A stretch of DNA of 39,198 nucleotides from Methylobacterium platani (lineage in GTDB: Bacteria > Pseudomonadota > Alphaproteobacteria > Rhizobiales > Beijerinckiaceae), in NCBI RefSeq assembly GCF_001653715.1, contig NZ_LWHQ01000014.1, positions 1-39,198 on the forward strand. Direction: 5' to 3'. Shown one piece after another: positions 15,388 through 23,773 of the stretch. Position 1 is the stretch's first letter. The number at the start of each line of letters is the position of its first letter. Both the position numbers and the translations under genes were made by a program. Below the pieces are notes generated by a model. The model was not told the origin of the DNA and did no database searches. It worked only from the letters and a program-made list of their open reading frames with translations.

Positions 15388-15964
15388 GTCGCAGCCTCTC
15401 TATCGCAGCCTCAAGGGGCGAGCCTCCTTGCTCCTCACCCATAATCACCCGGCTTCCGCCTGTAGGGTGCTTTTGGGCGACTTGGGATGATGGCATGCCC
15501 CTGGGGGCGGCGACGTTGGCCGCTGGCGCCCGTTGTGGCTCGGGACGCGGGATTGGGCGTCGAGCAGGCGCTGGGGCTCCACGGGCCGCCTGAGCCCGTG
15601 CATTCGCTGCCGTGAAGGCTACGGCGTACTCCTCGGCGAACCGGAACAGCAGCGGCCTCCTGTGCAGGCCCTCGGCCGTCCGCTGGTAGCGCTTGCCCGG
15701 ATCGGGCTCGTACCGAGCGACGAAGCCGATCTCCTCCAGCACGGCGAGCGCCCCGCGCACCCGGGCTTCGGTAAGGCCCAGATCCTCCCGGCCGGCGATC
15801 GCCCTCCTATCGATCGGGAATGAGTACAGGAGCCGCCTGGGCGCGCTCCAGAACCGCCCGAGCCACGTCGCCAGGGCGAGGCAGGCAGCCGCGTTCTTTC
15901 GGCCGCGTAGGACCGTCTCAAGCCTGTCCGCGACGGAGCGCGGTAGGCGGTAGGCACACGTCAT
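15371..15964 (-). CDS. Winged-helix DNA-binding protein
   Basis: A 197-residue protein. Residues about 1-95 (MTCAYRLPRSVADRLETVLR ... AIAGREDLGLTEARVRGALA ... VLEEIGFVARYEPDPG) form a winged-helix domain like those of replication or phage regulatory proteins in this lineage. The C-terminal half is Pro/Ala/Arg-rich and disordered. The ATG at 15962-15964 has GAGAGGG 7 nt upstream and is preferred to a start 75 nt earlier. It heads a minus-strand run of three genes and is divergent, at a distance, from the catalase gene. Confidence 0.75.
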   Translation of the reverse strand: MTCAYRLPRSVADRLETVLRGRKNAAACLALATWLGRFWSAPRRLLYSFPIDRRAIAGREDLGLTEARVRGALAVLEEIGFVARYEPDPGKRYQRTAEGLHRRPLLFRFAEEYAVAFTAANARAQAARGAPAPARRPIPRPEPQRAPAANVAAPRGMPSSQVAQKHPTGGSRVIMGEEQGGSPLEAAIERLRRGVGL

Positions 15965-16565
15965 CGATCGGCCCTCTCGGGCCGCAGCGGATCGATCGGA
16001 GGCGCCGGCAAGCGCTCCGTTCACTAGGCAAGCCGCCACCGTTGCCTGAACCGAGGTTCAAGCTTGACTCCCGAGGGAGTGTCTGGCGATATCGGAGGTG
16101 CAAATCATTCCGATACCCGCTTCGGCGGCGCCACGGCCCCCTCCCGGCAAGGAGTGGGGCCGTTTGGCGTTCTAGGGTCTCACTGCTGCGGCGGTGTTCT
16201 CCTCAGCGACCCACAGGATGCGAGTCGCCCAAGCTGCCATTCGGCATGAACGGCAACGGTTCGTCAAACTTTGGTGGGCTGGCAGCCTCAGAGGCGGCGG
16301 GATAGATGGCCCTATGGCTGCTCACCTGACCGGTCGTGCGCTTGGCCGGGGCAGCGATCCACCTGACGACCGGTCGACGCGACGCGCGTTCCATCTGATG
16401 CGCAAAGCCGAGTGTAACTCAGCAGCGCTTCCCGCTTATGCCATGACCATCAAAACCTGCAGACTCCGGATAGCCGCAACAGCGCGTGGAGGCACCGGGG
16501 GAACCTGCCCGATCTCACAGCGATACCTCGGAGCCTTGCTGATCGGTACGCTCTGGGAGACGAGC
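15965..16565. other. 600-bp intergenic region upstream of the catalase gene
   Basis: No convincing gene on either strand. It contains an inverted repeat TATCGGA/TCCGATA near 16090-16117 and a GC-rich hairpin at 16133-16163. The open frame in phase with the catalase gene from 16194 is out of character for the family and lacks a ribosome site until 16566. Confidence 0.55.
16133..16163. terminator. GC-rich hairpin, possible terminator
   Basis: An 8-bp stem ACGGCCCC/GGGGCCGT with a 15-nt loop followed only by TTT. It lies between divergent genes with no obvious transcript to end, so its role is unclear. Confidence 0.35.
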
Positions 16566-17648
16566 ATGACCTACCTACGCTACGCCCCCGACATCGAGCG
16601 ACCCGCGCCGGACGAGCAGGAAACCATCAACAGCATCATCGAGGGCATGACTCAGCAATCGCAAACGGTGGAGAAGCGCGAGCACCACGCAGTGCGGGCG
16701 AGCCATGCCAAGAGTTCGGCCTGCGTGACGGGCGAGTTGACGGTTTCTGGCGGTCTGCCGGCTGAACTGGCTCAGGGCCTGTTCGCGACGCCCGGTACGC
16801 ACAAGGTGGCCGTGCGCTTCGCGCAGGGTCCGGGCGAGACCCTCGGTGATCGTGTTTCAACCCACCGCGGCATGTCGATCAAGGTGTTCAATGTGCCAGG
16901 GGAGAAGCTGCCGGGACACGCGGTCGACACCCAGGACTTCGTACTTGCGACCGGTACAACCTTTCCGTCCGGCACAGCAGCGGGCTTCCTGCGCGACGGG
17001 ACTGTCATCGGCAAGTCGACGGGGCTGCCGGAGGGGGTGAAGAGCGCTGTCTCATCAACCGCACGTACCCTCAACAAGGTGCTACACGCTTTTGGTACCG
17101 AGAGCGCCATGGCCGACTTCTTCGGCCACCCGTTCAGCCATCCGCTCGCCGATAGCTACTTCAGCCAGGCACCGATCCGCTTCGGCGACTACGTCGCCAA
17201 GCTCGGAGCCGTACCGGCGACCGACGCCCAGCGCGCGCTCTCCGAATGGCGGCTCGACCCGCATCAGGACGAGAACGGCTTCCGGCATGCCACGGTCGCC
17301 TTCCTCCGCGAAAACGACGTGGTGTTTGAGCTGAAGGCGCAGCTCTGGGTCGATGCCGAGAGGCAGCCCATCGAGGATGCCTCGGTCGATTGGCCGGTCT
17401 CGGTCAGTCCGTACCGCACGGTGGCCACGCTCCGCCTACCGCGCCAGGACGCCTATGGGCCGGACCGGGTCCGCTACTTCGATGAGGTGATGACCTTCCG
17501 TCCGGCGCACAGCCTCGCGGCGCATCGTCCTCTGGGCTCGGTGATGCGGGCACGGCTTCAGGTATACAAGGCGCTGAGCGCGTTCCGACATCGGGAAAAC
17601 GGCGTAGTGGAAGAAGACACCGCTAGCATTGATCGCATTCCAGCGTGA
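16566..17648 (+). CDS. Catalase-family heme protein, y4iL type
   Basis: A 360-residue protein of the catalase superfamily, most like the y4iL-type catalase-like heme proteins found on rhizobial plasmids. Visible signatures are VAVRFAQGPGE, THRGMSIKVFNVPGE, DTQDFVLATGTTFPSG, and the C-terminal FRPAHSLAAHRPLGS with RARLQVYKALSAFRHRENG. It is shorter than true catalases (about 480 residues or more), and several canonical catalatic motifs are altered, so peroxidase or lipid-peroxide chemistry is as likely as catalase activity. GGGAGA lies 5 nt before the ATG. It is a single-gene cargo unit, probably for oxidative stress. Confidence 0.88.
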   Translation: MTYLRYAPDIERPAPDEQETINSIIEGMTQQSQTVEKREHHAVRASHAKSSACVTGELTVSGGLPAELAQGLFATPGTHKVAVRFAQGPGETLGDRVSTHRGMSIKVFNVPGEKLPGHAVDTQDFVLATGTTFPSGTAAGFLRDGTVIGKSTGLPEGVKSAVSSTARTLNKVLHAFGTESAMADFFGHPFSHPLADSYFSQAPIRFGDYVAKLGAVPATDAQRALSEWRLDPHQDENGFRHATVAFLRENDVVFELKAQLWVDAERQPIEDASVDWPVSVSPYRTVATLRLPRQDAYGPDRVRYFDEVMTFRPAHSLAAHRPLGSVMRARLQVYKALSAFRHRENGVVEEDTASIDRIPA

Positions 17649-17866
17649 GGGCGCACACCGGAACGCTCCCAGCGGCCGATCATAGAGCTGACAGTCACAC
17701 CAGCCTGCCGCCTCTTCGGCTGCTTGGCTGGCGTCACGGGCGAGCTGGGTCTCATGATAGAGGGAACAGCCCGGCTCGCCGGTGTTTGCGGCCTCAGTAG
17801 GTCGAGCTTGATCCCCCAACTTGCTAAGCTCCCCCAGTATCAGGCCCGCCGACTCGGGGAGCAGGG

Positions 17867-18301
17867 ATGCCGATCCGGCCGGAGCACCGCTTCTTCTACC
17901 CCATCGACTGGCCCCAGCTGTCCGACGCGATCCGCTTCCGTCGGGCGCAGGGCCGGTGCGAGGAGTGCGCCCGTCCGCACCTGCAGCGGGTCTTCCACCT
18001 CGGCGACGGTCGATGGTGGGATGCCGAGATCTCAGGCTGGCGCGACGGCCAGGGCCGACGGCTTCGGCAGCGGCTGCGCGACGAAAACCTGCTCGCCCGG
18101 ATCCGGGTCACGAAGGTGGTGCTGGCCGCAGCCCACCGCGACCACGATACTGCCAACAACGATGACGCCAACCTGGCGGCGTTCTGCCAGCGCTGCCACA
18201 TGCTGCACGATCGCGACGAGCATCAGCGCCGCCGCTGGCGCACCCTGTTCCGGCGCAAGGCCATAGGCGACCTATTCCAAGGGCCGTACTCGGCGACCTG
18301 A
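17867..18301 (+). CDS. HNH-family nuclease
   Basis: A 144-residue protein with an HNH fold and structural zinc site: C31/C34, catalytic AHRDHD (H90, D92, H93), N102 in DANLAAFCQRC, and C107/C110 followed by H111. The first Cys pair and the last pair bind the zinc. It could be a phage-encoded nicking or packaging-associated enzyme, or a free-standing homing-type nuclease. GGGGAGCAGGG precedes the ATG. HNH proteins often sit beside terminase genes, but no terminase is present here. Confidence 0.85.
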   Translation: MPIRPEHRFFYPIDWPQLSDAIRFRRAQGRCEECARPHLQRVFHLGDGRWWDAEISGWRDGQGRRLRQRLRDENLLARIRVTKVVLAAAHRDHDTANNDDANLAAFCQRCHMLHDRDEHQRRRWRTLFRRKAIGDLFQGPYSAT

Positions 18302-18416
18302 GAGCGTTCGTTCGATACGAATGCGTATGGCGTCGGCCGCCACCCGAACGGGGCCGCCTCATGCGTCGTCACGGGATGAAACGGCCCTATGTGCCGGTCT
18401 CCGAGAGGAGACACCC

Positions 18417-18569
18417 ATGCCCGACGAGAAGCCCAAGAACGAGGATGGCCAGGAGCCGAAACCTCAGACCGGCGACCGCATTATTGATGGCCGGCTCGAT
18501 CCAGACGCGCAATCGCCCGACAATGAGCGCGACAAGCCCTTCGACCCGAAAGAGAACGACCCGGCCTGA
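18417..18569 (+). CDS. Small hydrophilic disordered protein
   Basis: A 50-residue, highly charged protein (MPDEKPKNEDGQEPKPQTGD...) with no hydrophobic core. GAGAGGAG lies a few bases before the ATG. The type is common in Methylobacterium-like genomes, but the function is unknown. Confidence 0.7.
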   Translation: MPDEKPKNEDGQEPKPQTGDRIIDGRLDPDAQSPDNERDKPFDPKENDPA

Positions 18570-18705
18570 TCTGCGGGCCTGTATAAGGGACAAGGCGAGC
18601 CTCGCCGGCCATAAGGCCGGGCGGGGCGTGCCGTCTTCGAAAGCTGTCGCCAATCTGGCGCAACAGAACCTATGATCGACGAGGCACCGTCGAGCAGCCG
18701 CACCT

Positions 18706-19059
18706 ATGAACATCCGCGCCAGTTACGAGACCGCCGTGCGCAATCTGTGCGGGCGCGTGGCCGAGATGAAGCGCGACGGCGTGCCGGCCGAGACCATCGC
18801 TCGAGACGTGCATGCGGAGCGCCTTCGCCTGGCTGCCCACTTCAAAGCTTTAACGCCGGAGCCTTACCGCACTCGGATCTACGAGCGGACGGTCCGGGTG
18901 TACGGAAACGATCTCGGCCCCTCGATCGAGTTTCTGAGGGAGCAGGGGAAGTCGTGGGAGGCCATCATCGAGAGCGCGATGCGCCCAGGGCTACCCGTCG
19001 GCTCGGCACCTGAGACCGAGCGACCCGTTCGAGACGGGCCTGATCCAGAAAGCCTATGA
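18706..19059 (+). CDS. Hypothetical helical protein
   Basis: A 117-residue charged, helical protein (MNIRASYETAVRNLCGRVAE ... SIEFLREQGKSWEAIIESAM). No family name can be given. The ribosome site is weak, so the start is less certain. A strong hairpin follows at 19086-19115 and probably ends the transcript. Confidence 0.65.
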   Translation: MNIRASYETAVRNLCGRVAEMKRDGVPAETIARDVHAERLRLAAHFKALTPEPYRTRIYERTVRVYGNDLGPSIEFLREQGKSWEAIIESAMRPGLPVGSAPETERPVRDGPDPESL

Positions 19060-19085
19060 GCGAGCGAGGGACGCTGACACAGCGA

Positions 19086-19115
19086 GCCCCGTCAGGCCGG
19101 GTGGCCTGACGGGGC
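19086..19115 (+). terminator. Strong hairpin terminator
   Basis: A perfect 13-bp stem GCCCCGTCAGGCC/GGCCTGACGGGGC with a 4-nt loop, 27 nt after the preceding gene. There is no T tract, but the stem is very strong. Confidence 0.65.
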
Positions 19116-19297
19116 GCGGGGCCGATACGCGACAAGGCCCATCGCAGGATGATGGGAATTGGTTACCCGGCCATCAACCTTGAGGTACCGAACTCTCGCA
19201 CATCGCCGCCAGCCAACCGCGCCAGGCTGACCACCTCCGTATCCCCGCCCGCAGCACGGGATCGGCCATGCGTTCATGCCGGAAAGCTTAACTCAAA

Positions 19298-19315
19298 CTG
19301 AACCGACCGGTTCAG
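19298..19315. promoter_or_regulatory. Palindromic operator candidate CTGAACCG-AC-CGGTTCAG
   Basis: An 8-bp arm inverted repeat with a 2-bp centre, 73 nt upstream of the DUF2852 gene. It resembles a repressor operator (for example TetR type), but no cognate regulator is next to it. The rest of the 19060-19387 gap shows no gene. Confidence 0.4.
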
Positions 19316-19387
19316 GCTGCATCGGGGAGGCGATGGCATGCTCCGGCCATCGTCACTGGCGCCGATACGCCCGCAAGGAGCCCTTAT

Positions 19388-19810
19388 ATGCCCATCATGC
19401 CCTTCATCCATGATGCCCTCTACATCGGTGGCTTTGCCGGCCTTGTCCTCGTGGCGCGGCAGGCGCTTGGGCGGTACGATCTCAGGCTGTCTGGCCTTCC
19501 GGGCTTTGAACGTTTGCGCCGACCTTTTGAGCGCGGCGCTGCAATTCGCGAGCGGCCTCGGTTCACGTCGGTACGTACCAGCGGCAACACCGCCTTTGAT
19601 GAATGGCGTGATATTGAGATCAGCCGTATCGAGGCGCAGCGCCAAGCTCTCGAAACCCGCCTCCAAGACTTCGGGAGCTTCGTTGATAAGCTGAAGCGCG
19701 CCGAGGATCGCGCTACCTTCGAGCGCTTCATGGCGGAACATCTCAACGAAACGAGGCCGGCAGTCGATATCGCCAGAACTGCTGATCACTCCGATCACCG
19801 ACCTGGTTAG
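19388..19810 (+). CDS. DUF2852 family protein
   Basis: A 140-residue protein. An N-terminal hydrophobic segment (ALYIGGFAGLVLVARQAL) probably anchors it in the membrane. The C-terminal half carries the DUF2852 pattern: SGNTAFDEWRDIEISRIE, LQDFGSFVDKLKRAEDR and FERFMAEHLNETRP. The family is widespread in Hyphomicrobiales and has no known function. AAGGAG lies about 8 nt before the ATG. Confidence 0.82.
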   Translation: MPIMPFIHDALYIGGFAGLVLVARQALGRYDLRLSGLPGFERLRRPFERGAAIRERPRFTSVRTSGNTAFDEWRDIEISRIEAQRQALETRLQDFGSFVDKLKRAEDRATFERFMAEHLNETRPAVDIARTADHSDHRPG

Positions 19811-19848
19811 CATCCCGTCGGGCTGCGCTGGTGGGGATTATGTCTGCA

Positions 19849-20031
19849 TCAGCAGCCCGCCAGGTACAGGACGATGAGAACGGCAGCGGTGACGACGTTG
19901 CCCTTTCCGGCCTCGTGACCAGCCCGTGCGAGCACCTGGCGCTGAATGGCACGGAGGCGCATCAGCCCGAAGGCAACGCCGTGGGGCTGGCCGAGAGCGA
20001 GGGATAGGCGGGCGGTGGTAGCGATCTTCAC
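19849..20031 (-). CDS. Small protein with C-terminal membrane segment
   Basis: A 60-residue protein from a GTG at 20029-20031 with GGAG about 9 nt upstream. The sequence ends VVTAAVLIVLYLAGC, a single hydrophobic segment at the very C-terminus, so it may be tail-anchored. It is the last gene of the minus-strand operon that begins at 24070. Confidence 0.6.
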   Translation of the reverse strand: MKIATTARLSLALGQPHGVAFGLMRLRAIQRQVLARAGHEAGKGNVVTAAVLIVLYLAGC

Positions 20032-20150
20032 GCGCGGTTCTCCGGGGTGGTGGTCTCAAGGTCGAGGTCGGATCCGCGCAGCCAGATCACCTGCGAGGCG
20101 TGGTCCTCAGGGGCGCCAAGGGGGCGGCTCGTCGTCGGCGCCGTCCTCAA
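20028..20150 (-). CDS. Possible 40-residue protein linking two genes
   Basis: A short frame from a TTG at 20148-20150 to a TGA at 20028-20030. It overlaps the next start as GTGA and the preceding gene's end by about 44 nt. The part EDHASQVIWLRGSDLDLE looks protein-like. A GTG at 20090 would give only 20 residues. There is no clear ribosome site, so the evidence is limited to composition and the coupled junction. Confidence 0.3.
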   Translation of the reverse strand: MRTAPTTSRPLGAPEDHASQVIWLRGSDLDLETTTPENRA

Positions 20151-20310
20151 GGTCCGGATCGCCGTCCATCTCGTTGAGGATCGCAATCAGCTTGTCGGCG
20201 GTGTCGAGGGCGGCTTGCGCCGCCACCTCGATCTGTTCGCGGAAGGCTGCCTGTGCGTCCTGCGGGGCGATCGGGCGAGGGCGCGGCTGGAAGGTGAGGA
20301 CGTTCGACAC
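20107..20310 (-). CDS. Small acidic protein
   Basis: A 67-residue protein (MSNVLTFQPRPRPIAPQDAQ...), helical in the middle with an acidic Pro/Trp tail. The GTG start at 20310 has GGAGG 8 nt upstream and lies 3 nt after the preceding stop. It is an operon member; function unknown. Confidence 0.72.
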   Translation of the reverse strand: MSNVLTFQPRPRPIAPQDAQAAFREQIEVAAQAALDTADKLIAILNEMDGDPDLEDGADDEPPPWRP

Positions 20311-20313
20311 GGA

Positions 20314-20934
20314 TCAGGCCTCCGACGCGCCGTCGGGGCCGGACTTGCCGGCGAGCGCCCATGCCGGGAGGGAGCCATGGCCCTGCCGCCTCACCATGGC
20401 CTGCCAGGCATCATCGCTGCCCGGCTCGTCTCCGAAGCCGACCCATCCCGGCAGCGGATCGATGCCCGCAACCGACATCATCGCCCGGACAGCCGCCGCA
20501 AGGCGCCGCTCCTCGGGATACCGCTCGTGATCGAGCCCGTCGTTCTCCGCCTTCCCGATCGAGCCTTCAGCCCAAACCGTCAGAGCCAAGGCCAGGGCGC
20601 CGAGGCCCGCAGGGGTGGCCGGCGACGGCATGGCTATGATGCGGCTCGACAGGCCCCAGCAGTGATGCGCTACGGCGGTGTAGGCGCGGCCCTCTGGCGA
20701 GGACGAAGGCTCATCGACGAACGGCGCCGCATCCCGTGTCCAGGCGAAGGCCTGCCGCAGGGCGGGCAGGAGGGCGATGTGCGGGTCTACCTGCTGGTTC
20801 GCGGTCGGTGAGGTCGACTGCTCCGGCCGGCGGATCGCCTTGGTGGCGGCGGTCTTGAGCGCTGCGGCGCGCTGGCGGAGGGTCGGGCGGTCAGGGTCGC
20901 GGCGGAGGACGTTGCGCAGGTTGAGAGAGGGCAC
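20314..20934 (-). CDS. Hypothetical protein sharing an N-terminal motif with its neighbour
   Basis: A 206-residue protein. The GTG at 20932-20934 has GGAG 7 nt upstream and is preferred over an upstream GTG at 20955. The first 30 residues (LNLRNVLRRDPDRPTLRQRA) closely match the start of the 411-residue protein encoded just upstream (LPRRNPDAPRPSLRERYAAL). This suggests a shared targeting or binding arm in a lineage-specific family. The remainder has hydrophobic helices (GLGALALALTVWAEG) but no recognised domain. It is an operon member under the XRE-controlled region. Confidence 0.75.
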   Translation of the reverse strand: MPSLNLRNVLRRDPDRPTLRQRAAALKTAATKAIRRPEQSTSPTANQQVDPHIALLPALRQAFAWTRDAAPFVDEPSSSPEGRAYTAVAHHCWGLSSRIIAMPSPATPAGLGALALALTVWAEGSIGKAENDGLDHERYPEERRLAAAVRAMMSVAGIDPLPGWVGFGDEPGSDDAWQAMVRRQGHGSLPAWALAGKSGPDGASEA

Positions 20935-21009
20935 GGGCGTGCTCCATGGTTGCACCGAAGAGGCCGGGGCGGATTGAAAGACGGTGACAGGGAGAGGGGT
21001 AGAGGACGC

Positions 21010-22245
21010 CTAGACGATCCAGGCGCGGGAGATGTCGAGCAACAGCGCGTTATCGTGAATGCGCCCGTTTGACATGAATTCCTGCTGAGTGCGGACCGTC
21101 AGGATTTCGTCGCGCTGCACGTCATCTTCCGGCTTACGGCTCACGATCTCGCGCTCAAGGCGGTCGATGATCCAAGCGGCGCGTGTTTCCTCGAACTCCG
21201 CCACCTCGGCTAATTCGGTTGCGTGGCGCTCGCCGTGCAGCCCCTCCTCATAGGCGTAGGTTCGGGCGCCAACGCCTTCCCACGTGAACTTCGCGACCTG
21301 GAACGCCTCGAACAGGGCTGAGAGCTGGAACACGTCGAGCGCGGTCAGGTCGATTTGCTCGGCCGAGAGGCGGGCGCGATCACTTGCGTTCGGGGTTAGC
21401 TGCGCCTCGGCAGCGGGCTCTTGCGCGGTCCACGCCCCCACCGGATCGGCGACCATGGCTGCGAGGGCGTCGAGGATCAGGCCGAGCAGCCAGGCGCTAT
21501 CGTCCACGTCGCCGTCAGGGTGGGCACGCCGCTGAACCTGAGTGCGAGCGAACTTGACGAGGGCGCGGCGCCCGGCTGGCGTCGTCGGCACGGTCTGCCA
21601 AACGGCCTTCTGCGCCTTCGCGTCGGCATCAGAAAGATAGCCCTCGCGGGCGGCCCACCCCGAGGTTTTTCCGTAGCGCTCTAGCTCCGCCTCGAAGGCG
21701 TCGAACGCTGCGGTTGCTGCCTTGCTGGCGGCGATGGCTGCAAGGATCGGATCGGCAGCCGGTGCGGGCTCGGCCGGGCGGCCGATGTGGCGCAGCGCCT
21801 CCGGCTCCCGGGCGTGCTCGCCGAAGCGGAGACTGCGGTAGGCCACGGCCAGCGGGTGATCCCGTCCGGTCGCAACATGGTCCCCGAGAGCGCCGGACTG
21901 CCGCTCGATGACAGCGACGGCGTAGGCGGCGCGGTCGGCATCCGAGCGCAAAGGCGAGTGCAGCAGGGCGCGGAATGCCTCCTCCTCAGCCTGCCGCAGG
22001 TCTTTGAGGTCGGGCGCCCAATCCGACCGGGCGATGAGGTAGGCCGCATAGGCGAGCTGGTGCGCGTCGATCAGCGCGACGAGAGCCTTGGACGGCTCCC
22101 CGGCGCCGATCGGCTTCGGCGGGGTGAACCGGGCGGGCTTGCCGATGACCTTCGCGGCCGAGCCCTTCAGGGCGGCGTAGCGCTCGCGCAGGGACGGACG
22201 GGGAGCGTCGGGGTTGCGGCGGGGGAGCTTGAGGGCGAACGGCAT
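21010..22245 (-). CDS. Large lineage-specific hypothetical protein
   Basis: A 411-residue, helical, Ala/Glu-rich protein. The N-terminal arm is shared with the next gene's product. A central DPILAAIAASKAATAAFDAF resembles the DPILSAIRAHRRAWAAFQ unit of the 267-residue protein further upstream, pointing to a family of related helical repeats. The ribosome site AGGAA precedes the ATG at 22243-22245. A CTTGATAGCAAG palindrome lies 19 nt upstream of the start and may regulate it. No enzymatic motif is seen. Confidence 0.75.
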   Translation of the reverse strand: MPFALKLPRRNPDAPRPSLRERYAALKGSAAKVIGKPARFTPPKPIGAGEPSKALVALIDAHQLAYAAYLIARSDWAPDLKDLRQAEEEAFRALLHSPLRSDADRAAYAVAVIERQSGALGDHVATGRDHPLAVAYRSLRFGEHAREPEALRHIGRPAEPAPAADPILAAIAASKAATAAFDAFEAELERYGKTSGWAAREGYLSDADAKAQKAVWQTVPTTPAGRRALVKFARTQVQRRAHPDGDVDDSAWLLGLILDALAAMVADPVGAWTAQEPAAEAQLTPNASDRARLSAEQIDLTALDVFQLSALFEAFQVAKFTWEGVGARTYAYEEGLHGERHATELAEVAEFEETRAAWIIDRLEREIVSRKPEDDVQRDEILTVRTQQEFMSNGRIHDNALLLDISRAWIV

Positions 22246-22262
22246 AGCAAGCGTTCCTGTTA

Positions 22263-22275
22263 GCTTGATAGCAAG
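22263..22275. promoter_or_regulatory. GCTTGATAGCAAG site, same as near the partition operon
   Basis: The reverse complement (CTTGCTATCAAGC) is identical to 29019-29031, beside the parA/parG genes. It lies just upstream of the 411-residue gene and may be bound by the same regulator. Confidence 0.5.
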
Positions 22276-22308
22276 TTTACGAAATCGCTAGATTGCGAGG
22301 GAGCGGCG

Positions 22309-22590
22309 TCAGAGGTGCGAGGCGAGACCGATCAGGCTCATGCCGCCGCCGATCAGGACGAGGGCAGCGAGGAGGTCGCCGGCCGTGCTCACGAAGCGCA
22401 GGGCGCGGACGTGGGGCGTGTCCGGTCGAACGGCGGTGACCGCCTCCCATTCCTCGGTCTCGCCGGGTACGGGCTCGTTGGGCGGGAGCGTGGGGGCGTG
22501 GCGTCCGTAGGTAGGGGCCGGGAAGTAGCTGCGTGCCTGGGGCGCCTGCGGGGCGGTGGCGGGCAGGGTGCGGCGGGGAGCGGAGGACAT
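22309..22590 (-). CDS. Small protein with C-terminal transmembrane helix
   Basis: A 93-residue protein. A Pro-rich, probably exposed N-terminal region (SAPRRTLPATAPQAP) is followed by a C-terminal hydrophobic helix (GDLLAALVLIGGGMSLIGLA, about residues 71-90). The ATG at 22588-22590 has GAGGG about 8 nt upstream and lies 11 nt after the preceding stop. The longer frame extending to 23121 is an Arg/Pro shadow of the upstream gene. Likely a membrane-anchored accessory protein. Confidence 0.7.
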   Translation of the reverse strand: MSSAPRRTLPATAPQAPQARSYFPAPTYGRHAPTLPPNEPVPGETEEWEAVTAVRPDTPHVRALRFVSTAGDLLAALVLIGGGMSLIGLASHL

Positions 22591-22601
22591 CGTGTCGGCC
22601 C

Positions 22602-23405
22602 TCACGCCTGAGCCTTGGCGTTGGCGAGCATCACGGCGAAACGCTCGAACAGCCAAGCGCCGAAGGCCCCTTTGTCGAAGTCCTGCGCCACCTCGGCGAG
22701 GTAGGCGGCGAGGGTGCGAACCTCCTCGGCATCGGCCGGGGTGAGCGCCAGCAGGGCGTTGAGGGCGGCAACCTCCTCCTCGGCCGCGCGATCGGCGATG
22801 GCGAGCGTCATGGCCTCGTCGGGGGCGCTGTTCTCCTCGGCCTTCACGTAGTCGGCCACAGCCTGATTGACGGCGAGGTTGGCGCTGCGGTGGGTCTCGA
22901 TCGCGGCCGGCAGCGGGCTCGGGCCACGCGGCGCCGGGAGGGCGATCACGGCCGGGGGCGAGGCCTCGGGGACGAACAGGACGAGTTCGGCGAGGCGGGC
23001 GTTGAGCTGCGCGCCCAGGTGACAGCCGCCGAGCCCGGCCGTTAGCAGGTTGTCGGCCTCCTCGGCGACGTACCAGCGAAGGTGAGCGATCAGGGCGTGC
23101 GCACCGGAGCAGGTGCTGCACGCAGTGCCGAGGAGGGCCTGCGCGGCCTCGTGCTCGGCTTCTTCTGCCTCGGGCGCCTCGTCGTCAGGAGCGACCTGGA
23201 AGGCGGCCCAGGCCCGGCGGTGGGCACGGATGGCCGACAGGATCGGGTCGGCGACCGCCACGGGTGCCGGCAGGGCCAGGATGGGGGCGGGCGACATGGC
23301 GGGCGGGGCTTTCGCCACCGGGGCGGCGAGGAGGGCCGCAGCGCCAGTCAGGAAGGCGCGGCGAGCGGGCAAGACGGTCAGAAGGGCGAGCGTCATCGAG
23401 ACCAT
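22602..23405 (-). CDS. Exported helical-repeat protein
   Basis: A 267-residue protein. The N-terminus MVSMTLALLTVLPARRAFLT is followed by an Ala-rich hydrophobic stretch ending APVAKA. The ARRAFLTG run resembles a twin-arginine signal, so export is likely. Two helical units follow (DPILSAIRAHRRAWAAF and PLPAAIETHRSANLAVN), each with downstream AEEEVAAL/LLALTP-like segments. A CSTCSG motif and a distant Cys could form disulfides. The family occurs as hypothetical proteins in this lineage. AGGAG lies 8 nt before the ATG at 23405, which is preferred to a start 30 nt earlier. Confidence 0.72.
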   Translation of the reverse strand: MVSMTLALLTVLPARRAFLTGAAALLAAPVAKAPPAMSPAPILALPAPVAVADPILSAIRAHRRAWAAFQVAPDDEAPEAEEAEHEAAQALLGTACSTCSGAHALIAHLRWYVAEEADNLLTAGLGGCHLGAQLNARLAELVLFVPEASPPAVIALPAPRGPSPLPAAIETHRSANLAVNQAVADYVKAEENSAPDEAMTLAIADRAAEEEVAALNALLALTPADAEEVRTLAAYLAEVAQDFDKGAFGAWLFERFAVMLANAKAQA

Positions 23406-23532
23406 GAGCGGGGCTCCTGGGTGAAAGGGTTGCAAGTTGTTGGGAGATTTTCTCGGCCAGATTTAGCGATCTAAACCTAGATGCGCTGCGCACGCTGGTT
23501 GATCTGGCGCGTGCAGCGCTGAATTGATTGTT

Positions 23533-23727
23533 TTATACCTCCTTGCTCTGATCACCCTCTACGAGGGCCACAAGTTGGGAATAAGGGATCAGGGTGTTGC
23601 GGCCGATCCGAACGGCGCGCAGGCGGCCGGCGCGGATCATGCGCCACACGGTCGGCTCGCTCACGTCGAGCTTCTTGGCCGCGGCGGGGACCTTCAACGC
23701 TAAGGGGTCATCGGAGTGGACTGACAT
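23533..23727 (-). CDS. HTH_17 (excisionase-like) DNA-binding protein
   Basis: A 64-residue protein. LKVPAAAKKLDVSEPTVWRM, then IRAGRLRAVRIGRNTLIP, is a textbook MerR/excisionase helix-turn-helix with wing. It may be the excisionase for the tyrosine recombinase or a regulator of the minus-strand operon. The ATG at 23725-23727 has GGAGAA upstream. The frame extending to 23934 is a shadow of the neighbouring gene. A GC-rich hairpin (GCGCTGC/GCAGCGC) lies downstream at about 23481-23520. Confidence 0.82.
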   Translation of the reverse strand: MSVHSDDPLALKVPAAAKKLDVSEPTVWRMIRAGRLRAVRIGRNTLIPYSQLVALVEGDQSKEV

Positions 23728-23773
23728 GGCTTCTGTTCTCCGCTCTGGCTGAGCGATCGATGTCTGAGCCACC

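Noticed and set aside
16194..16565. N-terminal extension of the catalase protein
   Set aside because: The frame is open, but the family start and a good ribosome site both place the start at 16566.
22602..23121. Minus-strand 270-codon frame extending the 93-residue membrane-protein gene upstream
   Set aside because: Only its last 93 codons look natural; the rest is a shadow of the exported helical-repeat gene, and a ribosome site supports the start at 22590.
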